Assembly: GCA_965662355.1 (NCBI GenBank)
Contig: CBFIHP010000028.1
Span: 1 to 58,569, forward strand
DNA: 58,569 nucleotides
Reading direction: 5' to 3'
DNA from: GCA-2683825 sp965662355
Lineage (GTDB): Bacteria; Planctomycetota; UBA1135; GCA-002686595
Both the position numbers and the translations under genes were made by a program. Shown one piece after another: positions 26,650 through 35,175 of this stretch; position 1 is the stretch's first letter, and each line of letters starts with the position of its first letter. The notes below the pieces were generated by a model, which was not told the origin of the DNA, did no database searches, and was given only the letters and a program-made list of their open reading frames with translations.

Positions 26650-26662
26650 CTCGCAGCTACTT
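26644..26662. terminator. Perfect 8-bp inverted repeat spanning two convergent stop codons
   Basis: AAGTAGCT-CGC-AGCTACTT. The plus-strand TAG of mutL (26647-26649) and the minus-strand TAG of the next gene (26657-26659) are the two arms. No strong T-run follows, so terminator activity is a guess. Confidence 0.4.
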
Positions 26663-27616
26663 CTCTTCGGGATGAAAGTCCTCGACCTGGAACTCGGCGC
26701 GTAGGTCGGCTTGCTGGATCCAGATTTCCTGGGCAGGTAATTCCTTGAAGGGCATTCCCATGCGCGAGGTGTCGCGATGGTGGACCGCCAGCTCGAAGGG
26801 AATCCGAAAGCCGTCTTGTTCGGCGTACTTGTAGAGGCGCAGAAGCACGGACCGCGCCGTTTCACGCTCCCCCGAACCCTCGCCTTCCCTGGGCAGGGTC
26901 CGCACGATGGCTACCGCCGGTGTCCACTCGAATTCCTCGCCGCGGGGCCGCAGCCCGAGGTCGACGCGATAGCTTTGCGGCGCCGCAGGGGCGGCGTCGC
27001 TCTCGAGTAGTGCGAAGTCCGGGCTCGTGATCGAAACCCAGGTGAGCTTCTTGTAGTCCCGGCCGGCCGCCTGGCGTGCTTCCGCGGGGGGCTTGGACAT
27101 CAATTCGAGTCGCTCGAGTCGCAGTCGCTTGGGATCGGAAAGAGCGATGTAGTTGCGCGCCAGCGCGGCCATGCCCTGAATCCACTCGCGATCCGCCTGG
27201 TAGTCTCGTGTCTTGAGCCAGATGACCTCCTTGTTCTCTCGCATCCAGTACTGGCTCTTTCTGCGACCGAAGCGTCCCATCTCGTTCTTCTTCGTGAGCT
27301 GGAAACGCAAGCAATGGGGAGCCATGTAGCTGTACGAGATCATCCCTTCGTTGCGCTTGTCCCCTTCACGGATCTTGGTCTTCGCCACGATCCGAAAGGC
27401 GCTGATGGGGGCGGAGTCACCGAGGCTCGCACGGCACAGAAGCTCCCAGGTCTCGCGCGTCATCGGCGTCGCCTGGGCGAGAACGCTTTCCGTCGGGTCG
27501 GGCTCTTGTGCTTGCTCTGGCGCGGGCGTCTGGGCGCCCAAGCTGCCGACCAGCAGCGCGGCTGCGAACAGGCTGGATAGTCGCAATCTGGGGAGAACGG
27601 GAGCGCGATGGATCAT
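26657..27616 (-). CDS. Exported protein of unknown function
   Basis: The 319-residue protein has a Sec signal (LSSLFAAALLVGSLGAQTPAP). The mature part has alternating strands suggestive of a beta-rich fold: AFRIVAKTKIREGDKRNEGM, MAPHCLRFQLTKKNEMGRFG, KEVIWLKTRDYQADREW, and near the C-terminus YAEQDGFRIPFELAVHHRD and FQVEDFHPEEK. The pattern of paired strands with basic and acidic residues recalls LolA-like lipoprotein carriers, but I cannot confirm this. It converges with mutL and its upstream end faces miaA. Confidence 0.68.
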   Translation of the reverse strand: MIHRAPVLPRLRLSSLFAAALLVGSLGAQTPAPEQAQEPDPTESVLAQATPMTRETWELLCRASLGDSAPISAFRIVAKTKIREGDKRNEGMISYSYMAPHCLRFQLTKKNEMGRFGRRKSQYWMRENKEVIWLKTRDYQADREWIQGMAALARNYIALSDPKRLRLERLELMSKPPAEARQAAGRDYKKLTWVSITSPDFALLESDAAPAAPQSYRVDLGLRPRGEEFEWTPAVAIVRTLPREGEGSGERETARSVLLRLYKYAEQDGFRIPFELAVHHRDTSRMGMPFKELPAQEIWIQQADLRAEFQVEDFHPEEK

Positions 27617-27657
27617 GACGAGCAGACTACACTGCGGGTCTTCCTACGGAAGAAACC

Positions 27658-28590
27658 ATGCTGGATGAGAAAGAGCTGTGTTTTCTCGTCGGCTCCACGG
27701 CCGTCGGGAAGAGCGAATTGGCCCTCGAGCTCGCGGAACGGGCCGGGGCCTGGATTTGTTCGCTGGATTCCATGCTGGTCTACCGTGGGATGGACATCGG
27801 CACGGCCAAGCCCAGTGCCGAGGATCAGGCCCGCATAGCGCACTTTTGCATCGACCGGGTCGATCCTCCGGAGCGCTACGACGCCCAGCGCTACCTCGGG
27901 GACGTGGCCGAGGCCGAGGCCAAGGCCTCCGCGGCGGGCAAACGCCTGCTGTTCGTGGGCGGCACGGCCTTCTATCTCAAGCTCCTCATCAACGGCCTCT
28001 TCGAGGGTCCTGCGGTCGACCTCGAGCTGCGAGCCCAGCTCGAGGGCCGTGTCGAGAGCGAGGGGCTCGAGGTTCTGGTCGAGGAACTTCGGGAGCTCGA
28101 TCCGGTTTCGGCCGAGCGCATTCACCCGAACGACAAAAAGCGCGTGCTGCGCGCCATCGAGGTACAGCGGCAAACCGGCAAGCCCCTGAGCAAGCTCCAG
28201 GACACCTGGGGATGGGAAGGAGCGGCGCGGGTTCGGCCGCACCGCATCGTCGGGCTGTTCCGCCCCCCCGAGCTACTCGAGCGCCGCATCCGTGAACGCA
28301 CGGGCCGTATGCTCGAACAGGGGTGGGCCGAGGAGGTGCGCACGATTCGCGATGGAGTGGGCTTCGGGCCCACCTCGATCCAGGCCCTTGGCTACCGCCA
28401 GGTGCTCGAGCATCTCGATGGCAAACTCGACGCCGATGAGTGCGCGCGGCAAATCGCACTGAAGACCCGCCAGTTCGCACGCCGCCAGCGAACCTGGTTC
28501 CGGGGTTTGGAACGCACGTTCGGCCTTGAATGGATCGATCCCGGCCAGGAGGACGGGATCGACAAGGCGCTCGCGGCGCTAGAGCCGTGA
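27658..28590 (+). CDS. miaA: tRNA dimethylallyltransferase
   Basis: MiaA, 310 residues, transfers a dimethylallyl group to adenosine-37 of tRNAs that read UNN codons. Seen: P-loop GSTAVGKSELA, DSMLVYRGMDIGTAKP (substrate Asp and conserved region), LLFVGGTAFYLKLLINGLF, HPNDKKRVLRAIEV, PTSIQALGYRQVLEHL, and the C-terminal TRQFARRQRTWFRG. All conserved blocks are present and length is normal. Divergent from the 26657 gene. Confidence 0.97.
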   Translation: MLDEKELCFLVGSTAVGKSELALELAERAGAWICSLDSMLVYRGMDIGTAKPSAEDQARIAHFCIDRVDPPERYDAQRYLGDVAEAEAKASAAGKRLLFVGGTAFYLKLLINGLFEGPAVDLELRAQLEGRVESEGLEVLVEELRELDPVSAERIHPNDKKRVLRAIEVQRQTGKPLSKLQDTWGWEGAARVRPHRIVGLFRPPELLERRIRERTGRMLEQGWAEEVRTIRDGVGFGPTSIQALGYRQVLEHLDGKLDADECARQIALKTRQFARRQRTWFRGLERTFGLEWIDPGQEDGIDKALAALEP

Positions 28591-28599
28591 GCGGCGGTC

Positions 28600-29124
28600 C
28601 TAGCGGTTCTGAACCGTGAACTCGGAGGGGGAGGGCACCTTGAACTGGCGCGAACTCCACTTGCCCTTGAACGTGTCGCTGACGCCGCCGCCGAACTCGG
28701 TCGGGACCATGATCGAGGCCAGGATGGATTCGAGCGGGATCGGGACGAACGCGCCGGACCACGCGAGGAGTGTGCCGCCCAGGGCGAGCGACTCGACGTG
28801 GAAGTAATTCGGTACGTCCGGGAGAATGCTGGCGTTGCGGCGCGCCTCAACCTGGGAGGGGTCCTCGGCCTGCAGCGGATTCCGTGGGTTGTTGTTCAGG
28901 AAATGCCGGCGCAGGGTGAGGTTGATGTCCTTTTTCTTGCCGTATTGATAGCTCGGGAAATCGCCGTGCAGGTCCGGGCGATAGCCCGTGAGATGGCGGA
29001 AAATCCGCGGACCGACACTGTCGACGTTCCAGTGGTTGGGAGTGGTCCGCACGTCGGAGCCGCTTTGGCAAGAGACCGCGGTGAGGAGACAGAGCCCGAG
29101 GAGGTGGCGAAGACGCATGGACAT
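28600..29124 (-). CDS. Small lipoprotein of unknown function
   Basis: The 174-residue protein (or 172 from the internal Met, MRLRHLL) has a lipoprotein signal with lipobox LTAVSC, mature start CQSGSDVRTT. A polar middle with HWNVDSVGPRIFRHLTGYRP and HFLNNNPRNPLQAEDP follows. A hydrophobic segment near residues 110-135 (LALGGTLLAWSGAFVPIPLE) could be a membrane or amphipathic stretch. No family recognised. It converges with miaA (9-base gap) and diverges from hisS. Confidence 0.62.
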   Translation of the reverse strand: MSMRLRHLLGLCLLTAVSCQSGSDVRTTPNHWNVDSVGPRIFRHLTGYRPDLHGDFPSYQYGKKKDINLTLRRHFLNNNPRNPLQAEDPSQVEARRNASILPDVPNYFHVESLALGGTLLAWSGAFVPIPLESILASIMVPTEFGGGVSDTFKGKWSSRQFKVPSPSEFTVQNR

Positions 29125-29160
29125 GTACAGGAGGAGTTGGCGAAACGGAGTCGGCTATCG

Positions 29161-29186
29161 GGATTCCAAACAAGATGCTGGAATCC
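29161..29186. other. Perfect 8-bp hairpin in the gap upstream of hisS
   Basis: GGATTCCA, 10 bases, TGGAATCC. It lies 67 bases before hisS and 36 bases upstream of the divergent lipoprotein start. It could be an operator or a leader stem; function unknown. Confidence 0.35.
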
Positions 29187-29253
29187 CTCCGAAGGGCGTC
29201 CCACGGGAGAGACGATTGCGGCAGAGTGTAATTGCCGGTACGAAGGGGGTCAA

Positions 29254-30549
29254 ATGGCGAAAGAACGAGAGAACTATCGAGCTCCCCGGGGGATCCGGGA
29301 CATCCTGCCCGAAGAGGGGCCGCTCTGGCGTCACCTCGAAGCCACGGCTGGCGATCTGGCCCGTGCGCGGGGCTACCGAGAGATCCGACCGGCCCTGATC
29401 GAGGAGACGCGATTATTTACCCGCTCCGTCGGGGAAGTAACCGACATCGTCCAGAAGGAGATGTTCACCCTGAAAAAAGGGGACAACGAGCTGGCCCTGC
29501 GGCCCGAGGGCACGGCAGGCATCGTCCGGGCCTATATCGAGGGAGGGTACGCCAAGACCCAGCCGGTCCAGAGGCTCTTCCACACCGGGCCGATGTTCCG
29601 CTACGAGCGACCCCAGAAGGGCCGCGAGCGCATGTTCACCCAGTTCGATATCGAGGCCCTGGGCAGCCTCGATCCGCGGCTGGATGCGGAGATCATCCAC
29701 GTCGCCGCGTCCTTCTTCGAAGCCCTCGGGCTCGAGGGGCTCGAGATTCGGGTCAATTCCATGGGCGACGGGGGGGACCGGGACCGCTACCGCGAGGCGC
29801 TGCGCAATTTCCTGGAGCCACGTCGTTCCGAGCTCTGCGGGCTGTGCCAGGAGCGTTTCGAGCGCAACGTCATGCGCGTGCTCGACTGCAAGAACCCGAC
29901 GTGCCAGGAACTCATCGTGGGCGCTCCGCCGATCCTCGAGTTTCTCTCGACGGAGAATGCGCAGCACTTCCAATCCGTCCAGGAAGCCCTTTGCGCCCTC
30001 GGCCACGAGATCGTCGTGGATGCCAGCATCGTGCGCGGGCTCGACTACTACACGCGCACCGTCTTCGAAGTGCACCTGCCGAGCCTCGGTTCGCGCAGCG
30101 CACTTTGTGGGGGTGGGCGCTACGACCACTTGATCGAGGAGCTCGGCGGGCCGGATCTCGGTGCGGTCGGCTGTGCCGTGGGCTTCACGCCGACCCTGGT
30201 GGCGCTTCGGGAGTCCGGTCTCGATCTGGGGCTCGTGGATGAGACGGCCACCGCCTATGTCGCCTCCCTGGGGGAAGGGCTCGACGAGGACGTGTTCGTC
30301 GTCGCCGAGACGCTGCGCGCGGGCGGCGTTTCCGCCATCTACGACGTCGAGGGTCGGGCCACGTTGAAGTCCCAGTTGAAAGCGGCGAACCGCGGCGGTC
30401 AGCGCTTCTGCGTGCTCGTCGGTGGGGACGAAAAGGAACGCGGCAACGTGCAGCTGAAGGACCTCGAGAAAAAGCAACAGCAGGAACTCCCGCTGGAGTC
30501 TTGCATCGCCTACATCATCGAGGCCTGCACGGAAGGAGCGCTGCTCTAG
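29254..30549 (+). CDS. hisS: Histidyl-tRNA synthetase
   Basis: HisRS, 431 residues from the ATG at 29254, preceded by a GGGGGT stretch about 8 bases upstream. Class II motifs: motif 1 region after YRAPRGIRDILPEE, motif 2 FRYERPQKGRERMFTQFDIE, histidine-A motif GLDYYTRTVFEV, and motif 3-type GGGRYDHLIEELGG. The C-terminal anticodon-binding domain includes VGGDEKERGNVQLKDL. The longer open frame from 28798 is not supported. A single bacterial-type enzyme of normal length, closely followed by nadD. Confidence 0.96.
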   Translation: MAKERENYRAPRGIRDILPEEGPLWRHLEATAGDLARARGYREIRPALIEETRLFTRSVGEVTDIVQKEMFTLKKGDNELALRPEGTAGIVRAYIEGGYAKTQPVQRLFHTGPMFRYERPQKGRERMFTQFDIEALGSLDPRLDAEIIHVAASFFEALGLEGLEIRVNSMGDGGDRDRYREALRNFLEPRRSELCGLCQERFERNVMRVLDCKNPTCQELIVGAPPILEFLSTENAQHFQSVQEALCALGHEIVVDASIVRGLDYYTRTVFEVHLPSLGSRSALCGGGRYDHLIEELGGPDLGAVGCAVGFTPTLVALRESGLDLGLVDETATAYVASLGEGLDEDVFVVAETLRAGGVSAIYDVEGRATLKSQLKAANRGGQRFCVLVGGDEKERGNVQLKDLEKKQQQELPLESCIAYIIEACTEGALL

Positions 30550-30553
30550 GGTA

Positions 30554-31276
30554 ATGCAGAGTGCCAAGGCCCATGCCTCGTTGAGCGCAGGCGCCCGCAA
30601 TGCGGGCCGCCTGGGGCTCTTCGGCGGTTCCTTCGATCCGCCCCACGGGGGCCACCTCTACGTGGCCCAGAAGGCGCGCATGCACTTCGGGCTCGACCAT
30701 GTGATCTTCGTGCCCGCGGCTCGACCGCCGCACAAGCTCGAGCGCAAGCTCGCCAGTGGTGACCAGCGCTGTCGTATGCTCGAGCTGCTACTCCAGGGGC
30801 ACGGGGCGTTTTCGATCTGGAGCACCGAGCTGGCCCGCGAGGGTCCTTCCTACACGCTCGACACGGTTTGTGCCTTGCAGGAAGAGCTCCCCTCGGCCTG
30901 CGAGCTCTTCCTGATCCTTGGCGCCGACAACCTCGAGGGCTTTGCCAGCTGGCGGGGTATCGAGGAGCTACTGCAGCGCGCCGATCCACTGGTTTGCGTG
31001 CGTGCGGGGTGGGACCCCGAACCGCAGAGTCTCGCTGCGCTCTCGGCCGAGGCACGCGCGAAGCTCGCCCGGGGCCGGCTGGAGGTCGAGCCCTTCGAGG
31101 CCAGTTCGTCCGAGATTCGCTCGGCCCTCGCCGGCGAGGGCGCTGCGAGAGAAGAGGCCGGAGCGTTGCCCCGGGCGGCGAGCCCGTCCGTGAATCGGAA
31201 TGAGGAGAATCGGAATGCGGGCGAGCTGCTTCCGGGCAATCTGCTGGAATACCTGCGGAGCCAGGACATCTACTAG
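30554..31276 (+). CDS. nadD: Nicotinate-nucleotide adenylyltransferase
   Basis: NadD, 240 residues, forms NaAD from NaMN and ATP in NAD synthesis. The nucleotidylyltransferase start LGLFGGSFDPPHGGHLYVA contains the HxGH-type motif (HGGH). Other markers are FVPAARPPHK, LILGADNLEGFASW, and SSSEIRSAL (the ISSTxIR-type motif). A non-conserved polar insert (AAREEAGALPRAASPSVNRN) lies near residue 200. hisS ends 4 bases upstream, so the two are likely co-transcribed. Confidence 0.93.
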   Translation: MQSAKAHASLSAGARNAGRLGLFGGSFDPPHGGHLYVAQKARMHFGLDHVIFVPAARPPHKLERKLASGDQRCRMLELLLQGHGAFSIWSTELAREGPSYTLDTVCALQEELPSACELFLILGADNLEGFASWRGIEELLQRADPLVCVRAGWDPEPQSLAALSAEARAKLARGRLEVEPFEASSSEIRSALAGEGAAREEAGALPRAASPSVNRNEENRNAGELLPGNLLEYLRSQDIY

Positions 31277-31282
31277 GGCGAC

Positions 31283-32302
31283 GTGAACCTCGCCCTCGAT
31301 CCGCGCCTGGCCATCGGCTTTCTCTTCGCCTTCTGCGCCACCCCCTTGATTGCGCGTCTCGCGCTGCGCCTCGAGTGGGTGGACGACCCCGAGGCGCCGG
31401 TCGATGCTCTGGAACGTGCGCGAAAGTTGCAAAAGCGCGCCGTGCCGACCGTTGGAGGCTGGATCCTGCTCGTCGGAGGCTTTGCCTTTCTGCTGGCCCA
31501 GTCGCTCGGGGCGGGCCAGGTGGCTTCCCCCGACGTGGCCCTGGGCGCGCCGTGGATCGCCGCTTGTTCCCCACGACCCCTCGTGCTCGTCTGGGTCGTG
31601 CTCGGTGCCTTTCTCGTGGGTTTGTGGGACGACTGGCGGGGCCTGGCGCCGCTGCCGAAGCTCGTTGGGCAGGCCCTGGCCCTCTCACCGCTGCTCTTCG
31701 CCGCGGTCTTCGGGGACTTTTCGCCGGTGGCGGCGGTCGGGCTGTTCGCGCTCGGGTTGGTTTCGTTGAACGTCTTGAACACTTTCGACAACGCCGACGG
31801 TGCCCTGGGTACGCTCGGGGTCGTGGGCTTTCTGATCGCCGTGCCCCAGGCGGCGGTCACTTTTCTCGGATTCGTCCCCTGGAATCTCGATGCCAAGCGT
31901 CGTGGTGATGGGGGCCCCACCGCCTACCTCGGCGACGCGGGCGCCTTCGTCGCCGGAGCCCTGGTGCTGGCTACACCCCATGCCTGGGGTCTGCTCTTCG
32001 TGCCGGCCCTGGACCTCTTCTGGGTCTCGGTGGTGCGTCTGCGCCAGGGGAGCCGCCCCTGGATCGGGGATCGGCGCCACGTGGCGCACCGCCTGGCGGC
32101 CCGGGGGCTGGCACCGCTGCAAGTCGCGGCGCTCCAGGTTTGCCTGGCGCTGCCGGCGCTCCTGGGCTGGGGCCTGGCGCTCCAGAGCGGCGCTTCCTGG
32201 CTGGGATGTCTCGGTTTTCTCCTGAGCGGGGGGCTGTTTCTGCTGCTCCTTCGCTGGGCACCGGCTTCCGGCGCTTGCCCACGAGACATCTCGCGCGAAT
32301 AA
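31283..32302 (+). CDS. WecA/MraY-like glycosyl-1-phosphate transferase
   Basis: Integral membrane protein of 339 residues from a GTG at 31283, GT4-type transferase of the WecA/MraY family. It moves a sugar-1-phosphate to a polyprenyl phosphate to start polysaccharide synthesis. Motifs: WVDDPEAPVDALERARKLQK with AVPTVGG, the active-site GLWDD, NVLNTFDNADG, and the cytoplasmic DRRHVAHRL (HxxHR form of the loop motif). About ten helices. Family known; sugar substrate not known. Follows nadD by 6 bases. Confidence 0.85.
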   Translation: MNLALDPRLAIGFLFAFCATPLIARLALRLEWVDDPEAPVDALERARKLQKRAVPTVGGWILLVGGFAFLLAQSLGAGQVASPDVALGAPWIAACSPRPLVLVWVVLGAFLVGLWDDWRGLAPLPKLVGQALALSPLLFAAVFGDFSPVAAVGLFALGLVSLNVLNTFDNADGALGTLGVVGFLIAVPQAAVTFLGFVPWNLDAKRRGDGGPTAYLGDAGAFVAGALVLATPHAWGLLFVPALDLFWVSVVRLRQGSRPWIGDRRHVAHRLAARGLAPLQVAALQVCLALPALLGWGLALQSGASWLGCLGFLLSGGLFLLLLRWAPASGACPRDISRE

Positions 32303-32359
32303 TCTCGCGCTGGCCCTCCGTGTCCTGAGGCCCACGCTTCGGGCGGAGAGCCCCCTCCA

Positions 32360-33172
32360 TTGAGCTACCCCCTGACTGCCATCCTCTCTGATCTCCACGG
32401 CAACGCCCCTGCCCTGGAGACCATGATCGACGACGCGCGCGAGCGTGGCGTCGAGCGCTTCGTGTGCCTCGGCGACGTGATCGGCTACGGCGCAAGTCCG
32501 CGCCACAACCTGGATCTCGTGATGCGCGTGTGCGTCGCCGACCCGCAGACCCCCGAGGGCTTTGCGCCCCTGAAGCCGGGATTGTGCCTGCAGGGCAATC
32601 ACGAGTACGCGTTGCTCAACACGGCCGAGGACTTCAACCCCAAGGCACGCGCTGCCATCGAATGGACACGCGAGGAGTTGAATCGCGATGAAGACGCGGA
32701 TCGGCGTTACGCCTACTGGGACTTCCTGGCCGAGCTCGAGCCTTCCGCGGACGATGGTCGCGCAATGTTCTCCCACGGTTCACCGCGCGATCCCGTTCGC
32801 GAGTATCTGCTACCACGCGACATCACCGACGAGCCCAAGATGAAGGCGCTCTTCGCCCGTATGACGCGGAACGTCTGCTTCGTGGGGCACAGTCACGTTC
32901 CGGCGGTCTTCTTCGAGGACAAGCGCCTCTTTCGACCCCAGGGAACCCAAGGACCTTTCGAGCTGGCCGACGATCAGGTACGCGTGATCGTCAACGTCGG
33001 CTCGATCGGTCAACCTCGCGATGGAGACAAGCGCCTTTCCTACGTGCTCTTCGATGGTCAAGAGCTGACCTTCGTTCGCCTCGAGTACGACGTCGAGGAA
33101 GCCTCCAACGCGATCCGCAACGTCACCGAATTGCCCGACTATCTCGCCGACCGTTTGCTCGTCGGCCGCTAG
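32360..33172 (+). CDS. Calcineurin-like metallophosphoesterase
   Basis: Metallophosphoesterase of 270 residues from a TTG at 32360. The five family blocks are present: SDLHGN (D-x-H), LGDVIGYG, GNHEYAL, SHGSPRDP, and GHSHVP, giving the usual two-metal site. C-terminal IVNVGSIGQPRDGDKRLSYV resembles YfcE/Ap4A-hydrolase-like phosphoesterases with the conserved NPGSVGQPRD strand. The natural substrate is unknown. It lies between the transferase and yidC. Confidence 0.9.
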   Translation: MSYPLTAILSDLHGNAPALETMIDDARERGVERFVCLGDVIGYGASPRHNLDLVMRVCVADPQTPEGFAPLKPGLCLQGNHEYALLNTAEDFNPKARAAIEWTREELNRDEDADRRYAYWDFLAELEPSADDGRAMFSHGSPRDPVREYLLPRDITDEPKMKALFARMTRNVCFVGHSHVPAVFFEDKRLFRPQGTQGPFELADDQVRVIVNVGSIGQPRDGDKRLSYVLFDGQELTFVRLEYDVEEASNAIRNVTELPDYLADRLLVGR

Positions 33173-33205
33173 TCGGCATCACAACACTCTGCCTATTCGT
33201 ACAAC

Positions 33206-35161
33206 GTGGAAAAACGTCTTCCGCTAGCCTTGTTCCTGTCGTTCCTGGTCATTGTGGGATGGCAGTCCTTCTTCGCGCCGCCCCCCAAGCCGCAGCCTGC
33301 GGTAGGTGACACGGCCAGGCAGGCAACTCTGGATGCCGGGAGCGCCTCGAAGACCATCGAGAAGGCTCCATCGGCTCCGGCGGCCATCGCGGCCGACATC
33401 GAGCGTCAGCTCGAGTTGACCGTCGGTGTTCCCGGGGAACCCGGGTACTACCGAGCGACCTTCTCCAATCGCGGAGCGCGTCTGCGCGATCTCCAGTTCG
33501 GCGACTACTTCACGTCCGTCAGCCTGAAGGACGCCGAGAAAGCGGACCACACGTTCTGGCTTCCCTTGCTCGAGCCGATCGAGTCCCAGGAGGGCGAGTT
33601 GGGATCGCTCCTTTGGGATGTCGGGTTGTCCTCGACCGGGCTCTCCGAGGAATCCCTGGTCGAGGCCCTGTGGGTCATGGAAGAGCTGGCGGCGCCGGAG
33701 CGCGGTGTGCGCTTCACCTACAGCCCCCCCGGCGGAGCGCTGGTCTTCGAGAAGACCGTGCGCTTTCCCGTGGGCACCTGGCACGTCGATCTCGAGCTCG
33801 GACTCGAGAACAAGTCGGCCGGCGCGGAAGGAGCCCGCACGTTTCTGTTCACGCCGGCGGGATGCGTTCCGCCCGAGTTGCAAGATGCGTTCTATCAAGA
33901 GCCCCAGGGCTTCGTGCTGGGCCAGAACAAGGGCGATGAGTATCAGATCGACTTCGTCACGGCGCCTAGCCTGAAGAAGACCGATGTGCTCGACAATGTG
34001 TCTGCACCCATCCTGGCCACCGGGGTGCACAACAAGTACTTCGCCTTCGTGATGCGCGACCTGGATCCAGCATTCCAGCCGACCATCAGGGGGGCCACCT
34101 ACCGGCCCGTCAAGGACGTCCTCGATCAGCGCGAGATGGTGGTGCTTGAAGTGCCGCTTTCCTTGCGCCTACCCCCCGAAGGCGAAAAGCGCTCCTGGAA
34201 TTACGTTATCTATGCCGGGCCCAAGGAGCAGAAGGCCTTCGTCGGGGACTACGAGCCCCATCAACGGATTCTGGACGCGGACTTGAAGATGAAGATTCTC
34301 TTCGACTTCACGTTCATCGCCCGCGGCCTGCTCTCGGTCCTGCGCCTGTTCCACGGCTGGGTCGGGAACTGGGGTTGGGCGATCATCATGTTGACCGTCT
34401 GCGTTCGGGTGGTGCTCTTCCCGCTGAACCGTCGCTCGCAGACATCGATGGCGCGCTATCAAACAAAGATGAAGCGCGTCACTCCGAAGATGGAGGAGAT
34501 CAAGAAGAAGTATGCCGATGATTCCCAGAAGCAGCGCGAGGCCCAGGCCCGCTTGATGCAGGAGGAAGGCGCCTTTCCGCCCTTGGGCGGCTGCATGCCG
34601 ATCTTCTTGCAGATGCCCGTTTTCATTGGGCTCTTTTCCGCCCTGCGGACGGCGTCGGAACTCCGCCAGCAACCTTTTACCGGCTGGATCAAGGACCTCT
34701 CGCGCCCCGACCAGCTGCTCTACCTGGGCTGGGAGATTCCCTTCATCGGACCTGAGTGGCTGAACCTGTTGCCGATCCTGATGGTGGTGCTCTGGATCCT
34801 GCAGCAGCGCGGCATGCCCCAACCGAGCGACGAGCAGCAGGCGCGCATGCAGAAGATGATGATGTTCATGCCGATCATGTTCGGCTTCTTCCTCTACAAC
34901 TATGCGGCCGGTCTCTCGCTCTACATGATCACCAGCTCCGGTCTGGGTATCTTCGAACAGCGGGTCATCAAGAAGGTCTGGCCGGTCGACGACGCGGAGC
35001 AGGAAAAGAAGAAAAAGAAGCCCTCGGGCTGCGGTCCCTTCAGCGGGATGATGCAGAACCTGGCGGCGAAACAGAAGGAGCAGATGAAGCGTATCCAGGC
35101 CGTGCAGGAAGGGCAAAAACGCCAGCAAGCGAAGCAGAAGAACAAGCGCAAGAAGAGGTAG
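33206..35161 (+). CDS. yidC: Membrane protein insertase YidC
   Basis: YidC, 651 residues from a GTG at 33206. N-terminal helix (LPLALFLSFLVIVGWQSFF), a large periplasmic domain (about residues 60-360), and the conserved five-helix insertase core: FTFIARGLLSVLRLFHGW, GNWGWAIIMLTVCVRVVLFP, GGCMPIFLQMPVFIGLFSAL and KMMMFMPIMFGFFLYN. It ends in a long basic tail (KKKKKPSGCG ... KNKRKKR) suited to ribosome contact. Its form is that of diderm bacteria. mnmE follows 14 bases later, a common order. Confidence 0.97.
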   Translation: MEKRLPLALFLSFLVIVGWQSFFAPPPKPQPAVGDTARQATLDAGSASKTIEKAPSAPAAIAADIERQLELTVGVPGEPGYYRATFSNRGARLRDLQFGDYFTSVSLKDAEKADHTFWLPLLEPIESQEGELGSLLWDVGLSSTGLSEESLVEALWVMEELAAPERGVRFTYSPPGGALVFEKTVRFPVGTWHVDLELGLENKSAGAEGARTFLFTPAGCVPPELQDAFYQEPQGFVLGQNKGDEYQIDFVTAPSLKKTDVLDNVSAPILATGVHNKYFAFVMRDLDPAFQPTIRGATYRPVKDVLDQREMVVLEVPLSLRLPPEGEKRSWNYVIYAGPKEQKAFVGDYEPHQRILDADLKMKILFDFTFIARGLLSVLRLFHGWVGNWGWAIIMLTVCVRVVLFPLNRRSQTSMARYQTKMKRVTPKMEEIKKKYADDSQKQREAQARLMQEEGAFPPLGGCMPIFLQMPVFIGLFSALRTASELRQQPFTGWIKDLSRPDQLLYLGWEIPFIGPEWLNLLPILMVVLWILQQRGMPQPSDEQQARMQKMMMFMPIMFGFFLYNYAAGLSLYMITSSGLGIFEQRVIKKVWPVDDAEQEKKKKKPSGCGPFSGMMQNLAAKQKEQMKRIQAVQEGQKRQQAKQKNKRKKR

Positions 35162-35175
35162 GAGAGAGCACGGAC

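Noticed and set aside
29125..29253. T-box type leader before hisS
   Set aside because: There is a stem, but no specifier loop or T-box sequence, and the gap is too short.
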